This document shows positions 47,005 through 56,367 of a stretch of 64,000 bases of DNA, one piece after another (the first letter of the stretch is position 1; each line of letters opens with the position of its first letter). The notes beneath the pieces were generated by a model. The model was not told where the DNA came from. It saw nothing but the letters and a program-made list of their open reading frames with translations, and did no database searches. The stretch is from Neolewinella aurantiaca (lineage in GTDB: Bacteria; Bacteroidota; Bacteroidia; Chitinophagales; Saprospiraceae), in assembly GCF_008014675.1 (NCBI RefSeq), contig NZ_VOXD01000024.1, positions 1 to 64,000 on the forward strand. The letters are read 5' to 3'. Made by a program: the position numbers and the translations under genes.

Positions 47005-48021
47005 TCAACGCAGGGAAAGAATTTTGTCGAGGTCCAGGTCTTCCTGTTCCGGCACGGCAATGCAGCCAATTCTTCTGGCTTCCCGTTTGGCGAGGTAAAC
47101 CTGCTCGGTCTGACCGGGCGTAGGCACCAGTATCAGTTTTTTGCCCGTCGTTACTGCGTAAACATCCATTAGTGTGCTGTAGCCTGAGCGGCAAATGATG
47201 TGTTCTGCGGCGGGTAAAAGGCGGCTGAGCAGGGCAGCATCCGCAAAATCATAGACGGTAATATTATTCGGTAAATCAGGAAGGTGGTTGGCTGAACCAG
47301 GCAGGCCTCGGACCAGAACATGATTGCCGGGCACCGTGGAAAGTTGCGCAACGACGATGGCTTCCAACTGTGTTCGCATGGGTTCAGGGCCGGAGAGCAG
47401 CGCCATCACGGTGAGTACTGAAACTCCTCGTTCTTGTTGTTCGGCCATCCCTGCTGAAAGCCGCGAAAGAGGCCCGATGTATTGTACGTGGCCATAATTG
47501 CGGCGACCGGAAAGCTGACCGCTGACGCGGTGTTTCGCCTCGGCAAAATCGGGCACCCAGAATTCATCGAAGCGTTGCAGGTAAGCGCGGTAAATCCGGG
47601 AGACCAGCCGACTGTTTGTAATCGGGTGCAGCTGGTGGGTCAGAAAAACGGAGCGTGTTCGGGGGACGTAGCAGCCGAAGCGGTTGTCGGATACAATCCG
47701 GTCGATCCTCAGCTCCTGAACGAGCGTCGCACAGCACCTGCGTTCGCGCCAGATGGTGACCATCCAACGGGGAAATTGCAGCGCTACGTTGAGCGGCATG
47801 GATCGGGTAGGGTAGGTAACGTTATAGCCGGGGAGTTCGTAAACTTTCGTACCCGGACGTTCTGACTCGATGAATTTTTTGGCGCGGCCGCAGGATGCAA
47901 AGAAAACTGCTTCGCCGGCTTCCTCCAGGGCATTTGCCAGGGCAAGGCTGCGGGAGGCGTGGCCCAGCCCCCAGTCGAGGATGCATAGCAAGGTGCGTTG
48001 GCCGGGGCGGGAAGGAATCAT
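47005..48021 (-). CDS. GT28-like glycosyltransferase
   Basis: A 338-residue protein with the two-domain GT-B pattern: CILDWGLGHASRSLALANAL near the N-terminus and ICRSGYSTLMDVYAVTTGKKLILVPTP in the C-terminal donor-binding domain, like MurG and related UDP-sugar transferases. An in-frame R1 repeat encodes part of FFASCGRAKKF in the N-terminal domain. The ATG at 48021 is preferred to one nine codons upstream. Donor and acceptor are unknown. Confidence 0.83.
   Translation of the reverse strand: MIPSRPGQRTLLCILDWGLGHASRSLALANALEEAGEAVFFASCGRAKKFIESERPGTKVYELPGYNVTYPTRSMPLNVALQFPRWMVTIWRERRCCATLVQELRIDRIVSDNRFGCYVPRTRSVFLTHQLHPITNSRLVSRIYRAYLQRFDEFWVPDFAEAKHRVSGQLSGRRNYGHVQYIGPLSRLSAGMAEQQERGVSVLTVMALLSGPEPMRTQLEAIVVAQLSTVPGNHVLVRGLPGSANHLPDLPNNITVYDFADAALLSRLLPAAEHIICRSGYSTLMDVYAVTTGKKLILVPTPGQTEQVYLAKREARRIGCIAVPEQEDLDLDKILSLR
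47881..47900 (+). repeat. R1 repeat copy (long form) inside glycosyltransferase gene
   Basis: Exact 20-bp long form, GGCGCGGCCGCAGGATGCAA. On the coding strand it reads TTGCATCC..., encoding Ala-Ser-Cys-Gly-Arg-Ala. Confidence 0.92.
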
Positions 48022-48113
48022 GGCTGCAAATTTAAGGATTAAAGCCACCCACTAAGGCGCACTACGAACAAGGTCGATGGCCGCCGCGCTGAATACAGAA
48101 ACAACTGCCCCGG

Positions 48114-48902
48114 ATGAAGCTATCGGAAAAATCTCTTCAACGCCTCTTTGCGGGCGGTCATGTCGCAAAAGGATCGATCTATTTTCTTGTCGGTACGTTC
48201 GCCCTCGCAACCGTCATCGGGGCCGCGCGCAGTTCTAACGGCCCCAAGGCGATCATCGACTGGGTAAGCGGAAATCCTTTTGGACAGCTGATCCTGGGGC
48301 TGTTGGGGGCTGGCCTGGCAGCCTACGCGCTTTGGCGTTTCTACCTGGCTGCTTTTGATCCGGCGGAAGAAAGTGACGATAATAAAGGAAAAGTGAAACG
48401 CATCGGTTGGGTGGTGAGCGGGCTGGCGTACGCAGGGCTCGCCGTCTACGCCTTCCAGCGTTTGATCAGCAATGGTGGTAGCAAGGAAACAAAGAAAGAC
48501 CTCATCGCAGCTTTGCTCGAACAATCATGGGGGCACATTGCGGTAATCGTCATCGGTGTTGTGGTCATCGGAACGGGGTGTTACCAACTCTACCGCGCTG
48601 TAACGGACCGGCACATGGAGCAAATCAAAGAGTTTGAGTTGAACGAAGAAAAGCGGATGGCCTTCCGCGATGCCGGCCGGGTAGGACTGAGCGCCCGTTT
48701 CGTCGTTTATGGCATCATGGGCTACTTCCTGATACGAACCGGACTGACGTCCGATACCGGCAAGTTTCGTGCGCTGGGGGAAGCACTCTCTTTCCTCGAA
48801 GGCGGAACGGTGAGTTCCGCTCTGCTGGCTCTGGTGGGTACGGGACTGATGGCGTACGGACTTTTCATGTTCGTGAAAGCCAGGTACGGAGTACCGAGTT
48901 GA
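48114..48902 (+). CDS. DUF1206 membrane protein
   Basis: A 262-residue membrane protein made of three similar two-helix units, the DUF1206 pattern (AKGSIYFLVGTFAL, AGLAAYALWRFYLAAFDP; VSGLAYAGLAVYAFQ; ARFVVYGIMGYFLIR, GLMAYGLFMFVKARYG). Function unknown in the family. No obvious operon partner. Confidence 0.88.
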   Translation: MKLSEKSLQRLFAGGHVAKGSIYFLVGTFALATVIGAARSSNGPKAIIDWVSGNPFGQLILGLLGAGLAAYALWRFYLAAFDPAEESDDNKGKVKRIGWVVSGLAYAGLAVYAFQRLISNGGSKETKKDLIAALLEQSWGHIAVIVIGVVVIGTGCYQLYRAVTDRHMEQIKEFELNEEKRMAFRDAGRVGLSARFVVYGIMGYFLIRTGLTSDTGKFRALGEALSFLEGGTVSSALLALVGTGLMAYGLFMFVKARYGVPS

Positions 48903-49111
48903 ACCGTGGGCAGGTGGTGGTGCCCGTTATTGTAACCCCGGTAGGAGCTGATGTTTTTGCACAATTAAGGGAGGATAGCCTGCTGATTTGTATCTCAGGC
49001 AACATTGTCCGCTTTCACTCCAGCGGGTGCGTTCCGGGCTGAAGATTGTCTCATGCTTCCGGTGAATAGATCCGGAATGCAAGCAGGACGATTTTTTTTG
49101 AAAAAAACTCA

Positions 49112-49139
49112 GGAAACTTTGAAACCATCTAAAGTTTCC
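49112..49139. promoter_or_regulatory. Likely TetR operator
   Basis: GGAAACTTT and AAAGTTTCC, perfectly complementary, separated by 10 nt. The site lies 15 nt before the proposed TetR start, overlapping a possible TTTG -7 box, as an autoregulatory operator would. Confidence 0.65.
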
Positions 49140-49154
49140 AGCGTTCTTTGCGCC

Positions 49155-49781
49155 GTGAACGAACTCAAAAAGAACAAACAGGGCCTGTTCAGGGCCGCAT
49201 CCTCTATGTTCAGGCGCTTGGGCATCAAGAGTGTCAGTATGGACGATCTGGCGCGGACGATGGGTGTTTCCAAAAAGACATTGTACCAACTCGTTACGAA
49301 TAAAGAGGAGCTGGTGATGATGATAATGGAAGAGGATTTCAGACGGGACATGGAGGTTTTTGCTGACTGCCAGAACACATCGCATGATGCCATTGATGAA
49401 TTTCTGAGAACCAGCCGCTACTTCATTCATGAGTTGCGGGAGATTTCGCCCGCAGCGGTGCATGACCTGCAGAAATACTATCCGGCAATCTGGAAAGGGA
49501 TGGTACGCCAGCACCACGTGGCATTTGAACAGAAACTGGTTCAGAACATCGAGCGTGGAATGGAAGAAGGCCTGTACCGTAACAACATCGAGCCTGAGGT
49601 GATCGCTACGCTTTACTCCGGAATGATGATGGTTGCCGTAGACCGGCAGGTATTCCCGAATTACGACCGCCCGCTTTCAGAGGTCATACGCCAGATGACG
49701 GAGTATCACTTTCAGGGCATCGTAAATCAGTTTGGCCGCGACCGGCTCGATCAGTACCTCGACAAGAAAGCTTTAAAATAA
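49155..49781 (+). CDS. TetR-family regulator of efflux operon
   Basis: A 208-residue repressor. The N-terminal HTH is AASSMFRRLGIKSVSMDDLARTMGVSKKTLYQLV; the rest is an all-helical ligand domain. A GTG at 49155 is preferred as start: it gives the usual length, and the palindrome 49112-49139 then lies in the promoter. Earlier in-frame starts (TTG 49005, ATG 49053 and 49077) would place that palindrome inside the gene. It lies 108 nt before a TolC/MFP/RND operon, which it probably controls. Confidence 0.85.
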   Translation: MNELKKNKQGLFRAASSMFRRLGIKSVSMDDLARTMGVSKKTLYQLVTNKEELVMMIMEEDFRRDMEVFADCQNTSHDAIDEFLRTSRYFIHELREISPAAVHDLQKYYPAIWKGMVRQHHVAFEQKLVQNIERGMEEGLYRNNIEPEVIATLYSGMMMVAVDRQVFPNYDRPLSEVIRQMTEYHFQGIVNQFGRDRLDQYLDKKALK

Positions 49782-49888
49782 AAACAGACAGAGAGCAACC
49801 ATTCGAAGACTCACTAAGTTTTGCGGATGAAGTAGCCCCTGTTCCCCTCAGCCCCCACCAAATCAACTAATACATAATTTTTGATCCG

Positions 49889-51226
49889 ATGAAATATTTT
49901 ACCAGGCAATTGCTGCTGATGGTTGCTCTGATGAGTGGTCTGGCAAGCCTGTACGCACAGTCAGAACCGCCACCGGTATTCAGTCTGGACGAGGCCGTGG
50001 CCTACGCCATGAGCAACAACAACTCCATCCGTAATGCTCAGGTCGATATCCTGGACGCCGAGCAGAACGTAAAAGAAAGGTTGAGCACCGGCCTTCCTCA
50101 AATCAACGGTTCACTGGATTTTACGCGCTACCTCAAAGTTCCGCAGGTTCCACTGCCTGCTGCCTTCACGATGGGAGACCCGAACGCACCAGAGTCTATC
50201 TCGTTTCAGTTGAAGAATAGCTTTACGGCCGGCCTGAGTGCCAGGGGGATGATCTTTGACGGGTCGTTCTTTGTAGGCCTGCGTGCAGCCAGGGCCAGTA
50301 GTGATTACTTCAACCTTCAGCTGGAAAACACCCAGCGGACCGTACGGGGGCAGGTCATTCAGGCTTACTTCCCAACACTGCTGCTGAAAACCAATGTTGC
50401 GATCCTGGATAACAATATCAGTAACCTGACGAAGCTCAAAGACGAGGTGTCTGCTCAGTACGATGCCGGTTTTGTAGAACAGCTGGATGTAGATCGGCTG
50501 GTCCTCAGCCTCAACAACCTGCGTAGCCAGCGCGACCAGGTAGCTCAGCAGGCCGAGAATGCCCTAAGGGCATTGAAGTTCACCCTGAACTATCCGCTGG
50601 ATGAGCCGCTTCGTGTGGAGGACGACCTCGCCAAACTGGAAACGGAGATCGACGCTGCTTTGCTGACGTCTGACATTCCTTACCAAACCCGGCCTGAATT
50701 GCGCTTGCTCGACAAAACGATCGAGCTTCAGGGGCTGAACGAAGAACTGCAAAAAGCAGCTTACCTGCCAACTGTATACGCCAATCTCGCCGCGCAATAC
50801 GTGTACTCCGGCGATGACTTCAAGGATGGATTTTGGGCTCCCACTGTTCTGGTGGGTGTTCAGGCCAACATCCCTATTTACGACTTCGGTGGCCGCGCTG
50901 CGCGCGTGGAGCGTGCGAAACTGGCGACCCAAAAGGTGATCAATCAGCGCAACGATCTTCACCGAAGCATCCAACTGGAAGTCTTGAATGCCCGAAGCAC
51001 CTTTACGGCCAACTCTGACCGGCTGCAGGTAACCAAAGATAACCTGGCCCTTGCACAGCGCATCTACGATACGACCCAAATCAAATACCGTGAAGGTGTG
51101 GGTTCGAGCGTGGAAGTAGTGCAGGCCGAGCAAGCACTCTACGAATCGCAAGCCAATTACCTGAACGCACTTTACGAAACGCTGGTGGCGAAAGAGGACC
51201 TCTTCCTCGCCCTTGGCCGGAATTAG
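49889..51226 (+). CDS. TolC-family outer-membrane efflux protein
   Basis: A 445-residue outer-membrane channel with a signal peptide (ends LYAQ). Two repeated helical/strand halves are visible, with the typical AEQNVKERLSTGLPQI and SSVEVVQAEQALYESQANYLNALY segments. It should connect the RND pump to the outside. It is the first structural gene of the efflux operon; the adaptor gene begins 125 nt after its stop. Confidence 0.94.
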   Translation: MKYFTRQLLLMVALMSGLASLYAQSEPPPVFSLDEAVAYAMSNNNSIRNAQVDILDAEQNVKERLSTGLPQINGSLDFTRYLKVPQVPLPAAFTMGDPNAPESISFQLKNSFTAGLSARGMIFDGSFFVGLRAARASSDYFNLQLENTQRTVRGQVIQAYFPTLLLKTNVAILDNNISNLTKLKDEVSAQYDAGFVEQLDVDRLVLSLNNLRSQRDQVAQQAENALRALKFTLNYPLDEPLRVEDDLAKLETEIDAALLTSDIPYQTRPELRLLDKTIELQGLNEELQKAAYLPTVYANLAAQYVYSGDDFKDGFWAPTVLVGVQANIPIYDFGGRAARVERAKLATQKVINQRNDLHRSIQLEVLNARSTFTANSDRLQVTKDNLALAQRIYDTTQIKYREGVGSSVEVVQAEQALYESQANYLNALYETLVAKEDLFLALGRN

Positions 51227-51350
51227 TAATTAGCCGGCAGGGTACACAGTGCCTTACGCTCATTGCACGCCCGTCGCTTCAATTCTACCCCCATCGTGCA
51301 GCAGCCCTGCTGACTGTACTCTCCCCCCCATAAAATCTCCATCTTCCCCG

Positions 51351-52523
51351 ATGAAAACTATTTATAACTTTCTTCCCCTGCTCCTTTTAACCTTCCTTGC
51401 ATCCTGCGGCAGCGCCCCCGATGAAACTGTCCCTACGGATCTGCCCGGTAAAAAGGAATTCCTGAAAACTAAAAAGGCTGAACTCCGTGCGCTTACTCAG
51501 GAAGTGGAAGCTCTTGAAAAGGAGATTTTCACCGCAGACCCCAGTCTGGCCCCTAAAGGAGCGCTGGTTGCGTATGAAACGGTTACTACCTCGTCTTTCG
51601 AAGACTTCGCCGAAGTGCAGGCTACCGTTCGTGCTTCTGAGTCTGCTTTCGCCTCGCCCGAACTCCCCGGGCGGATAGTGAGCATGAAGTTCGAAGAAGG
51701 CGATGCGATTCGTAAGGGTGACCTCGTCGCCGTAATCGATGTAGAAAACATCACGACCCAGCGTGCTGAACTCGAGAAAGCGGCGGAACTCGCCAAAGAC
51801 ATCTACGAGCGGCAGCAGCGACTCTGGGACCAGAAAATAGGTTCAGAGGTTCAGTTCCTGCAGGCTAAAAACAACTACGAACGTACCCAGAAGCAACTCG
51901 CTACGATTGACGTACAAACCGCAAAGAAAAACGTGTACGCCCCGATTTCCGGAACGGTGGACCGCGTGATGATGCGCCAGGGAGAAACCGCAGCTCCGGG
52001 AGCCCCGATCCTCAGTATCCTGAACACCAACAAACTCGATGTGGTCGCGGACGCTTCGGAGGACCTGCTTACCAAGGTGAAGCGTGGCCAGAAACTGAAG
52101 GTGAAAGTGCCGGCACTAGACCTGGAATTCATGGGCCCAGTCAGCCGTATCGGTAAAACAGTAGACCCCGCTAACCGGACTTTTGAAGTCGAAATCGACG
52201 TGCCGGGAAAATACCTCCGTGAGCTCAAAGCAAACCTCCTTGCGGTAGTAGAGGTGCTCGATTACAGCGCCGAAGACATCATTGTGGTAAGCCAGGATCA
52301 GATTCAGCAGGAAATCGATGGCCGCCGCTACGTTTTCCTGGCAGTGGACGAAGGTGAACAGGGTGACATCGCCCGCAAAGTGTACGTAGAAACCGGAGCA
52401 TCCTTCGACAACAAAGCCGTTATACAATCCGGGATTAAAGTGAACGACCGCCTCATCACCGCAGGATCACGCGGCCTTACCGATGGCCAGAAGATCAGCC
52501 TCAGTCAGAACCCGATTCAGTAG
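51351..52523 (+). CDS. RND efflux periplasmic adaptor (MFP)
   Basis: A 390-residue lipoprotein adaptor. The lipobox is TFLASC, and the DNA encoding it matches the R1 repeat at 19 of 20 positions. A coiled-coil hairpin (about 35-60 and 145-200), split lipoyl domain (VSMKFEEGDAIRKGDLVAVID ... VYAPISGTVDRV) and beta-barrel follow. The start at 51351 gives the signal peptide. Confidence 0.93.
   Translation: MKTIYNFLPLLLLTFLASCGSAPDETVPTDLPGKKEFLKTKKAELRALTQEVEALEKEIFTADPSLAPKGALVAYETVTTSSFEDFAEVQATVRASESAFASPELPGRIVSMKFEEGDAIRKGDLVAVIDVENITTQRAELEKAAELAKDIYERQQRLWDQKIGSEVQFLQAKNNYERTQKQLATIDVQTAKKNVYAPISGTVDRVMMRQGETAAPGAPILSILNTNKLDVVADASEDLLTKVKRGQKLKVKVPALDLEFMGPVSRIGKTVDPANRTFEVEIDVPGKYLRELKANLLAVVEVLDYSAEDIIVVSQDQIQQEIDGRRYVFLAVDEGEQGDIARKVYVETGASFDNKAVIQSGIKVNDRLITAGSRGLTDGQKISLSQNPIQ
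51397..51416 (-). repeat. R1-like sequence encoding a lipobox
   Basis: TTGCATCCTGCGGCAGCGCC, one mismatch to the long-form R1 in coding orientation. It encodes Ala-Ser-Cys-Gly-Ser-Ala of the lipobox. It could be a true copy or selection for the lipobox codons. Confidence 0.6.
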
Positions 52524-52704
52524 GTAGTAAATAGTGGACAGTGCCCGTTTTTTCATCACCCGCATTGAGTAGTAAAATGGCAAAAGCTCAACCTCATAAC
52601 GCAACAGCCATTTGCTCCACACGATCTGCGGCAGCAAGCCCCACTCTTACCGATAACCACTAAGATCGCAGTAGCGAAGCAACGCTACCAACTACCAACT
52701 AAAA

Positions 52705-55700
52705 ATGGAACAGAACAAGAGAACATTCTCATTAACCAACCTTGCGGTAGACAACTCAACGAGTGTCTTCCTGCTCACCATCATGATCTTCATCTTCGGC
52801 CTTTATGCCTACGACCAGGTGCCCAAGGAGCAGTTCCCGGAGGTGAAGTTTCCTCAGGTATTCGTAAACACGCCTTACTTCGGTAACTCGGCGGCAGACA
52901 TAGAGAGTCTGATTACCAGGCCGCTGGAAAAAGAACTTCAGGGCGTAGACGGGGTGAAAACGATTACTTCCACCAGCATCCAGGATTTTTCGGTCATTAC
53001 CGTTGAGTTCAATGCGGATGAAGACATCGATGAAGCTACCCGCCGTGTAAAAGACGCAGTGGATATCGCTAAACCCGAACTGCCATCCGATCTGGATTCC
53101 GATCCCACTATTCTGGAGATCAGCGCTTCTGACTTCCCGATCGTAACCGTAAATATGAGCGGGGATTTTCCTCCCGACGACCTTCGCCGCTACGGTGAGT
53201 TTATGGAGGAGGAAATTGAAGACATCAAGGGCGTAAACGACGTACAACTCAAGGGCGTTCAGGACCGGGAAATCGAGATTGCCGTTGATGTACGTAAGAT
53301 GGAGAGCCTGCAGATCAGCTTTCAGGACATCGAGAATGCCATCGGCAGCGAAAACCTAACGCTTTCCGGCGGTGAGATCGTGAACAACAATGTCCGCCGG
53401 GCCATCCGGGTCGTCGGTGAGTTTGAAGATTCCGCGGAGCTGGCCAATACTATAATCAAGAACGAGGGCCAGCGCCTGGTCTACCTGCGGGACATCGCGA
53501 CGGTGGAGTTCGGTTACGAAGACCCCATCAGTATCGCCCGGGCCAATGCCCTGCCGGTAGTGAGCCTTGATGTGATCAAAAAGTCCGGCGAAAACCTGCT
53601 CTCCACCTCCGACGAAATCGTGGAAGTAGTGGCACGGGTCAAAGAACAACTGCCGGAAGGACTTGAAGTCACCTTTTTCAATGATCAGTCAGACAACACC
53701 CGCGATCAGGTGGATAACTTGGAGAACAGCATCATTTCGGGGGTGATCCTGGTGGTACTCGTACTACTGTTTTTCCTCGGCCTGCGCAATGCCCTCTTTG
53801 TGGGTATCGCGATTCCTCTGTCGATGCTGATGGGTATTCTGTGGATATGGCTCTCCGGTGTGACCCTCAACATCGTGGTACTGTTTGCCCTCATTCTGGC
53901 CCTGGGGCTACTCGTGGACAACGGTATCGTGATTGTGGAAAACGTTTACCGGTACATGCAGCTGGGCCGAAGGTCCGACAATGCTGCGAAGTTTGGTGCG
54001 GGCGAGGTTGCCTGGCCAATCATCGCGTCTACCGCAACGACACTTGCAGCCTTCAGCCCCCTGGCCGTTTGGCCGGGTATTGTGGGAGAATTCATGAAAT
54101 ATTTCCCGATTACGCTGATTCTTGTCCTCGGCTCTTCCCTGGTTGTTGCGCTTGTGATCAATCCGGTTCTTGCCAAGACATTCATGCGGGTCGATGAGCG
54201 GGAAGAGACAAAAAAGGGGCGCATACGCGGGATGCGAAACACGCTTATAGGAGCAGGGATCATGATGATCTTTGGTATCCTTTTCGGGCTGGTGCTTGGC
54301 GCCAAGTGGTTCTTTAACCTGATGGTGATCTTAACGATCACTACTCTGGTGTACTACTTCCTCCTGCGCCCGGTTTCCTTCGTTTTTCAGGACAGGTTCC
54401 TGCCCTGGCTGGAAGGCAAATACAAGGGGCTCATCAACTTCTCCCTGCGTTGGGGGCGGTCTATCCTCTTCGGTACCATCGGGCTCTTCTTCTTATCGAT
54501 CTTCCTGATTTCTATCTCCAGGGTAACGGTCGAGTTTTTCCCCTCTGCCGATCCGCTGTACGTCAACGCCTTTGTGGAGTTACCGCTTGGGTCCGACATC
54601 GAGGCGACAAACCTCGTCTCGAAGCAACTCGAAACCAAGGTACTTACTTTGCTGGAGCCTTACGGAGACGTCGTGGAATCGGTACTCACTCAGATCGGGG
54701 AAAACACTTCGGACCCCAATACGCCGCCCGAACCCGGCGTAACGCCGAACAAAGCCCGGATTACTGTCAGTTTCGTTCCTTTCCGGGAACGCGGAGGTGT
54801 GAGCACAAAAAAAATCATGGAAGAAATCCGTGAAGCCGTTCAGGGAATTCCCGGCGCAAAGATCAGCGTGGATAAGAACGCCGACGGCCCCCCGACGGGT
54901 AAGGCCATCAATCTGGAAATAACCGGAGAAGACCTGGAAAAACTCATCCCTCTGGGCGATGATATCATCAGCTACATCAACGCTCAGGGAATCCCCGGTA
55001 TTGAAGAATTGTCGGCCGACGTGAAGCTGGGTAAACCCGAGCTGCTCGTAAAAGTAGACCGCGAAGCTGCCCGCCGCTATGGCCTGAGCACCTTTCAGGT
55101 TGCCAGTGCATTACGGACCTCAGTTTACGGTAAGGAAGTGAGCAAGTACAAACTCGGAGAAGATGAGTTCCCGATCTTCATCCGCCTGAAAGAGGAGGAC
55201 CGCAACAGCGTCGATGCCCTCCTCGACCAGCGCATTACCTTCCGTGATCCATCCAACGGACGAATCACGCAGGTCCCGATCAGTACGGTAGCGAGCGTCG
55301 AGTATTCTTCGACTTACTCCAGCATCAAGCGTAAAGACCTGGACCGGATGATCACCATCACCTCAAATGTGCTGGACGGCTACGTCGGAAACGACGTCGT
55401 GCCTCAGATCGCCGAAGCAATGGAAGGGTACGATATGCCACAGGGCTTCAATTATGCCTTCACCGGCGAACAGCAACAGCAGCAGGAAGACTTAGGCTTC
55501 CTTCTGGGCGCCTTCGTTTTTGCCTTGTTCCTGATCTTCATCATCATCGTTGCGCAGTTCAACAGTATCAGTTCGCCGTTCATTATCCTTACATCGGTTG
55601 TGCTTTCTTTGATCGGGGTACTGCTGGGGTACTTCTTCTTTGGCGGAACGCTCTCGGTTGTATTTACCGGTGTAGGTATCATCTCGCTGGCGGGGGTAGT

Positions 55701-56205
55701 TGTGAACAACGCAATCGTACTGATCGATTACACGACGCTGCTGATGAAAGAGGAGTTGGAAAAACTCGGACTCGAGAAGATTTCCGATCTTGAACTTGAC
55801 GTAATCCGTGACGCCATCGTAGACGGCGGTTCTACCCGCCTTCGTCCGGTATTGCTCACTGCGATCACGACCGTTCTCGGACTCATTCCACTGGCCATCG
55901 GTTTTAACTTCGATTTCTTCAGCTTCATCGCAACATGGGATGGTCGTTATTTCCTGGGGGGCGACAACACTGCCGTCTGGGGCCCAATGGCTTGGACGAT
56001 TATCTACGGTATGGTATTCGCCACCTTCCTGACCCTGATCGTTGTACCCGTAATGATGTGGCTCATCTACAAAACCCGGCGCTCCATCAAGTCTGGTTTC
56101 CGCAGGCTTACGGGGAAGACTGACGGCGGAGCCGTCGAAGCAGAACCCGTAGATAGCGATACTTCTGATTCAGGCTCAGACAGTCATGACCTGATCGTGG
56201 AGTAA
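52705..56205 (+). CDS. RND-family efflux permease
   Basis: A 1166-residue inner-membrane pump with twelve helices and two large periplasmic loops. N-terminal LAVDNSTSVFLLTIMIFIFG and PKEQFPEV are typical of the HAE1-like group. The helix 4 motif is GLLVDNGIVIVENVYR: the first proton-relay Asp is kept but the second is Asn, common in this sub-branch. Helix 10 has VVNNAIVLID. It is longer than usual owing to inserts between helices. Drug substrate unknown. Confidence 0.94.
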   Translation: MEQNKRTFSLTNLAVDNSTSVFLLTIMIFIFGLYAYDQVPKEQFPEVKFPQVFVNTPYFGNSAADIESLITRPLEKELQGVDGVKTITSTSIQDFSVITVEFNADEDIDEATRRVKDAVDIAKPELPSDLDSDPTILEISASDFPIVTVNMSGDFPPDDLRRYGEFMEEEIEDIKGVNDVQLKGVQDREIEIAVDVRKMESLQISFQDIENAIGSENLTLSGGEIVNNNVRRAIRVVGEFEDSAELANTIIKNEGQRLVYLRDIATVEFGYEDPISIARANALPVVSLDVIKKSGENLLSTSDEIVEVVARVKEQLPEGLEVTFFNDQSDNTRDQVDNLENSIISGVILVVLVLLFFLGLRNALFVGIAIPLSMLMGILWIWLSGVTLNIVVLFALILALGLLVDNGIVIVENVYRYMQLGRRSDNAAKFGAGEVAWPIIASTATTLAAFSPLAVWPGIVGEFMKYFPITLILVLGSSLVVALVINPVLAKTFMRVDEREETKKGRIRGMRNTLIGAGIMMIFGILFGLVLGAKWFFNLMVILTITTLVYYFLLRPVSFVFQDRFLPWLEGKYKGLINFSLRWGRSILFGTIGLFFLSIFLISISRVTVEFFPSADPLYVNAFVELPLGSDIEATNLVSKQLETKVLTLLEPYGDVVESVLTQIGENTSDPNTPPEPGVTPNKARITVSFVPFRERGGVSTKKIMEEIREAVQGIPGAKISVDKNADGPPTGKAINLEITGEDLEKLIPLGDDIISYINAQGIPGIEELSADVKLGKPELLVKVDREAARRYGLSTFQVASALRTSVYGKEVSKYKLGEDEFPIFIRLKEEDRNSVDALLDQRITFRDPSNGRITQVPISTVASVEYSSTYSSIKRKDLDRMITITSNVLDGYVGNDVVPQIAEAMEGYDMPQGFNYAFTGEQQQQQEDLGFLLGAFVFALFLIFIIIVAQFNSISSPFIILTSVVLSLIGVLLGYFFFGGTLSVVFTGVGIISLAGVVVNNAIVLIDYTTLLMKEELEKLGLEKISDLELDVIRDAIVDGGSTRLRPVLLTAITTVLGLIPLAIGFNFDFFSFIATWDGRYFLGGDNTAVWGPMAWTIIYGMVFATFLTLIVVPVMMWLIYKTRRSIKSGFRRLTGKTDGGAVEAEPVDSDTSDSGSDSHDLIVE

Positions 56206-56296
56206 GGTGATCTACTGACCTGGTTATTGACGGAAGAACTCCGGCTCTGGGCGCGCTGTTTTCAGTTGCACCGGGCCGGAGTTCTGTCGTTTTACA

Positions 56297-56315
56297 TTGC
56301 ACCTGCGGCCGCGCC
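56297..56315 (-). repeat. R1 repeat copy upstream of yqgF
   Basis: Exact 19-bp copy reading TTGCACC...GCGCC on the plus strand, ending 53 nt before the proposed yqgF start. TACATTG in front resembles a shortened -7 box. Confidence 0.92.
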
Positions 56316-56367
56316 TTTTAAAACCAAAGTTGCCACTCAACGTTTCCCTAAGCAGAAATAACAGATT

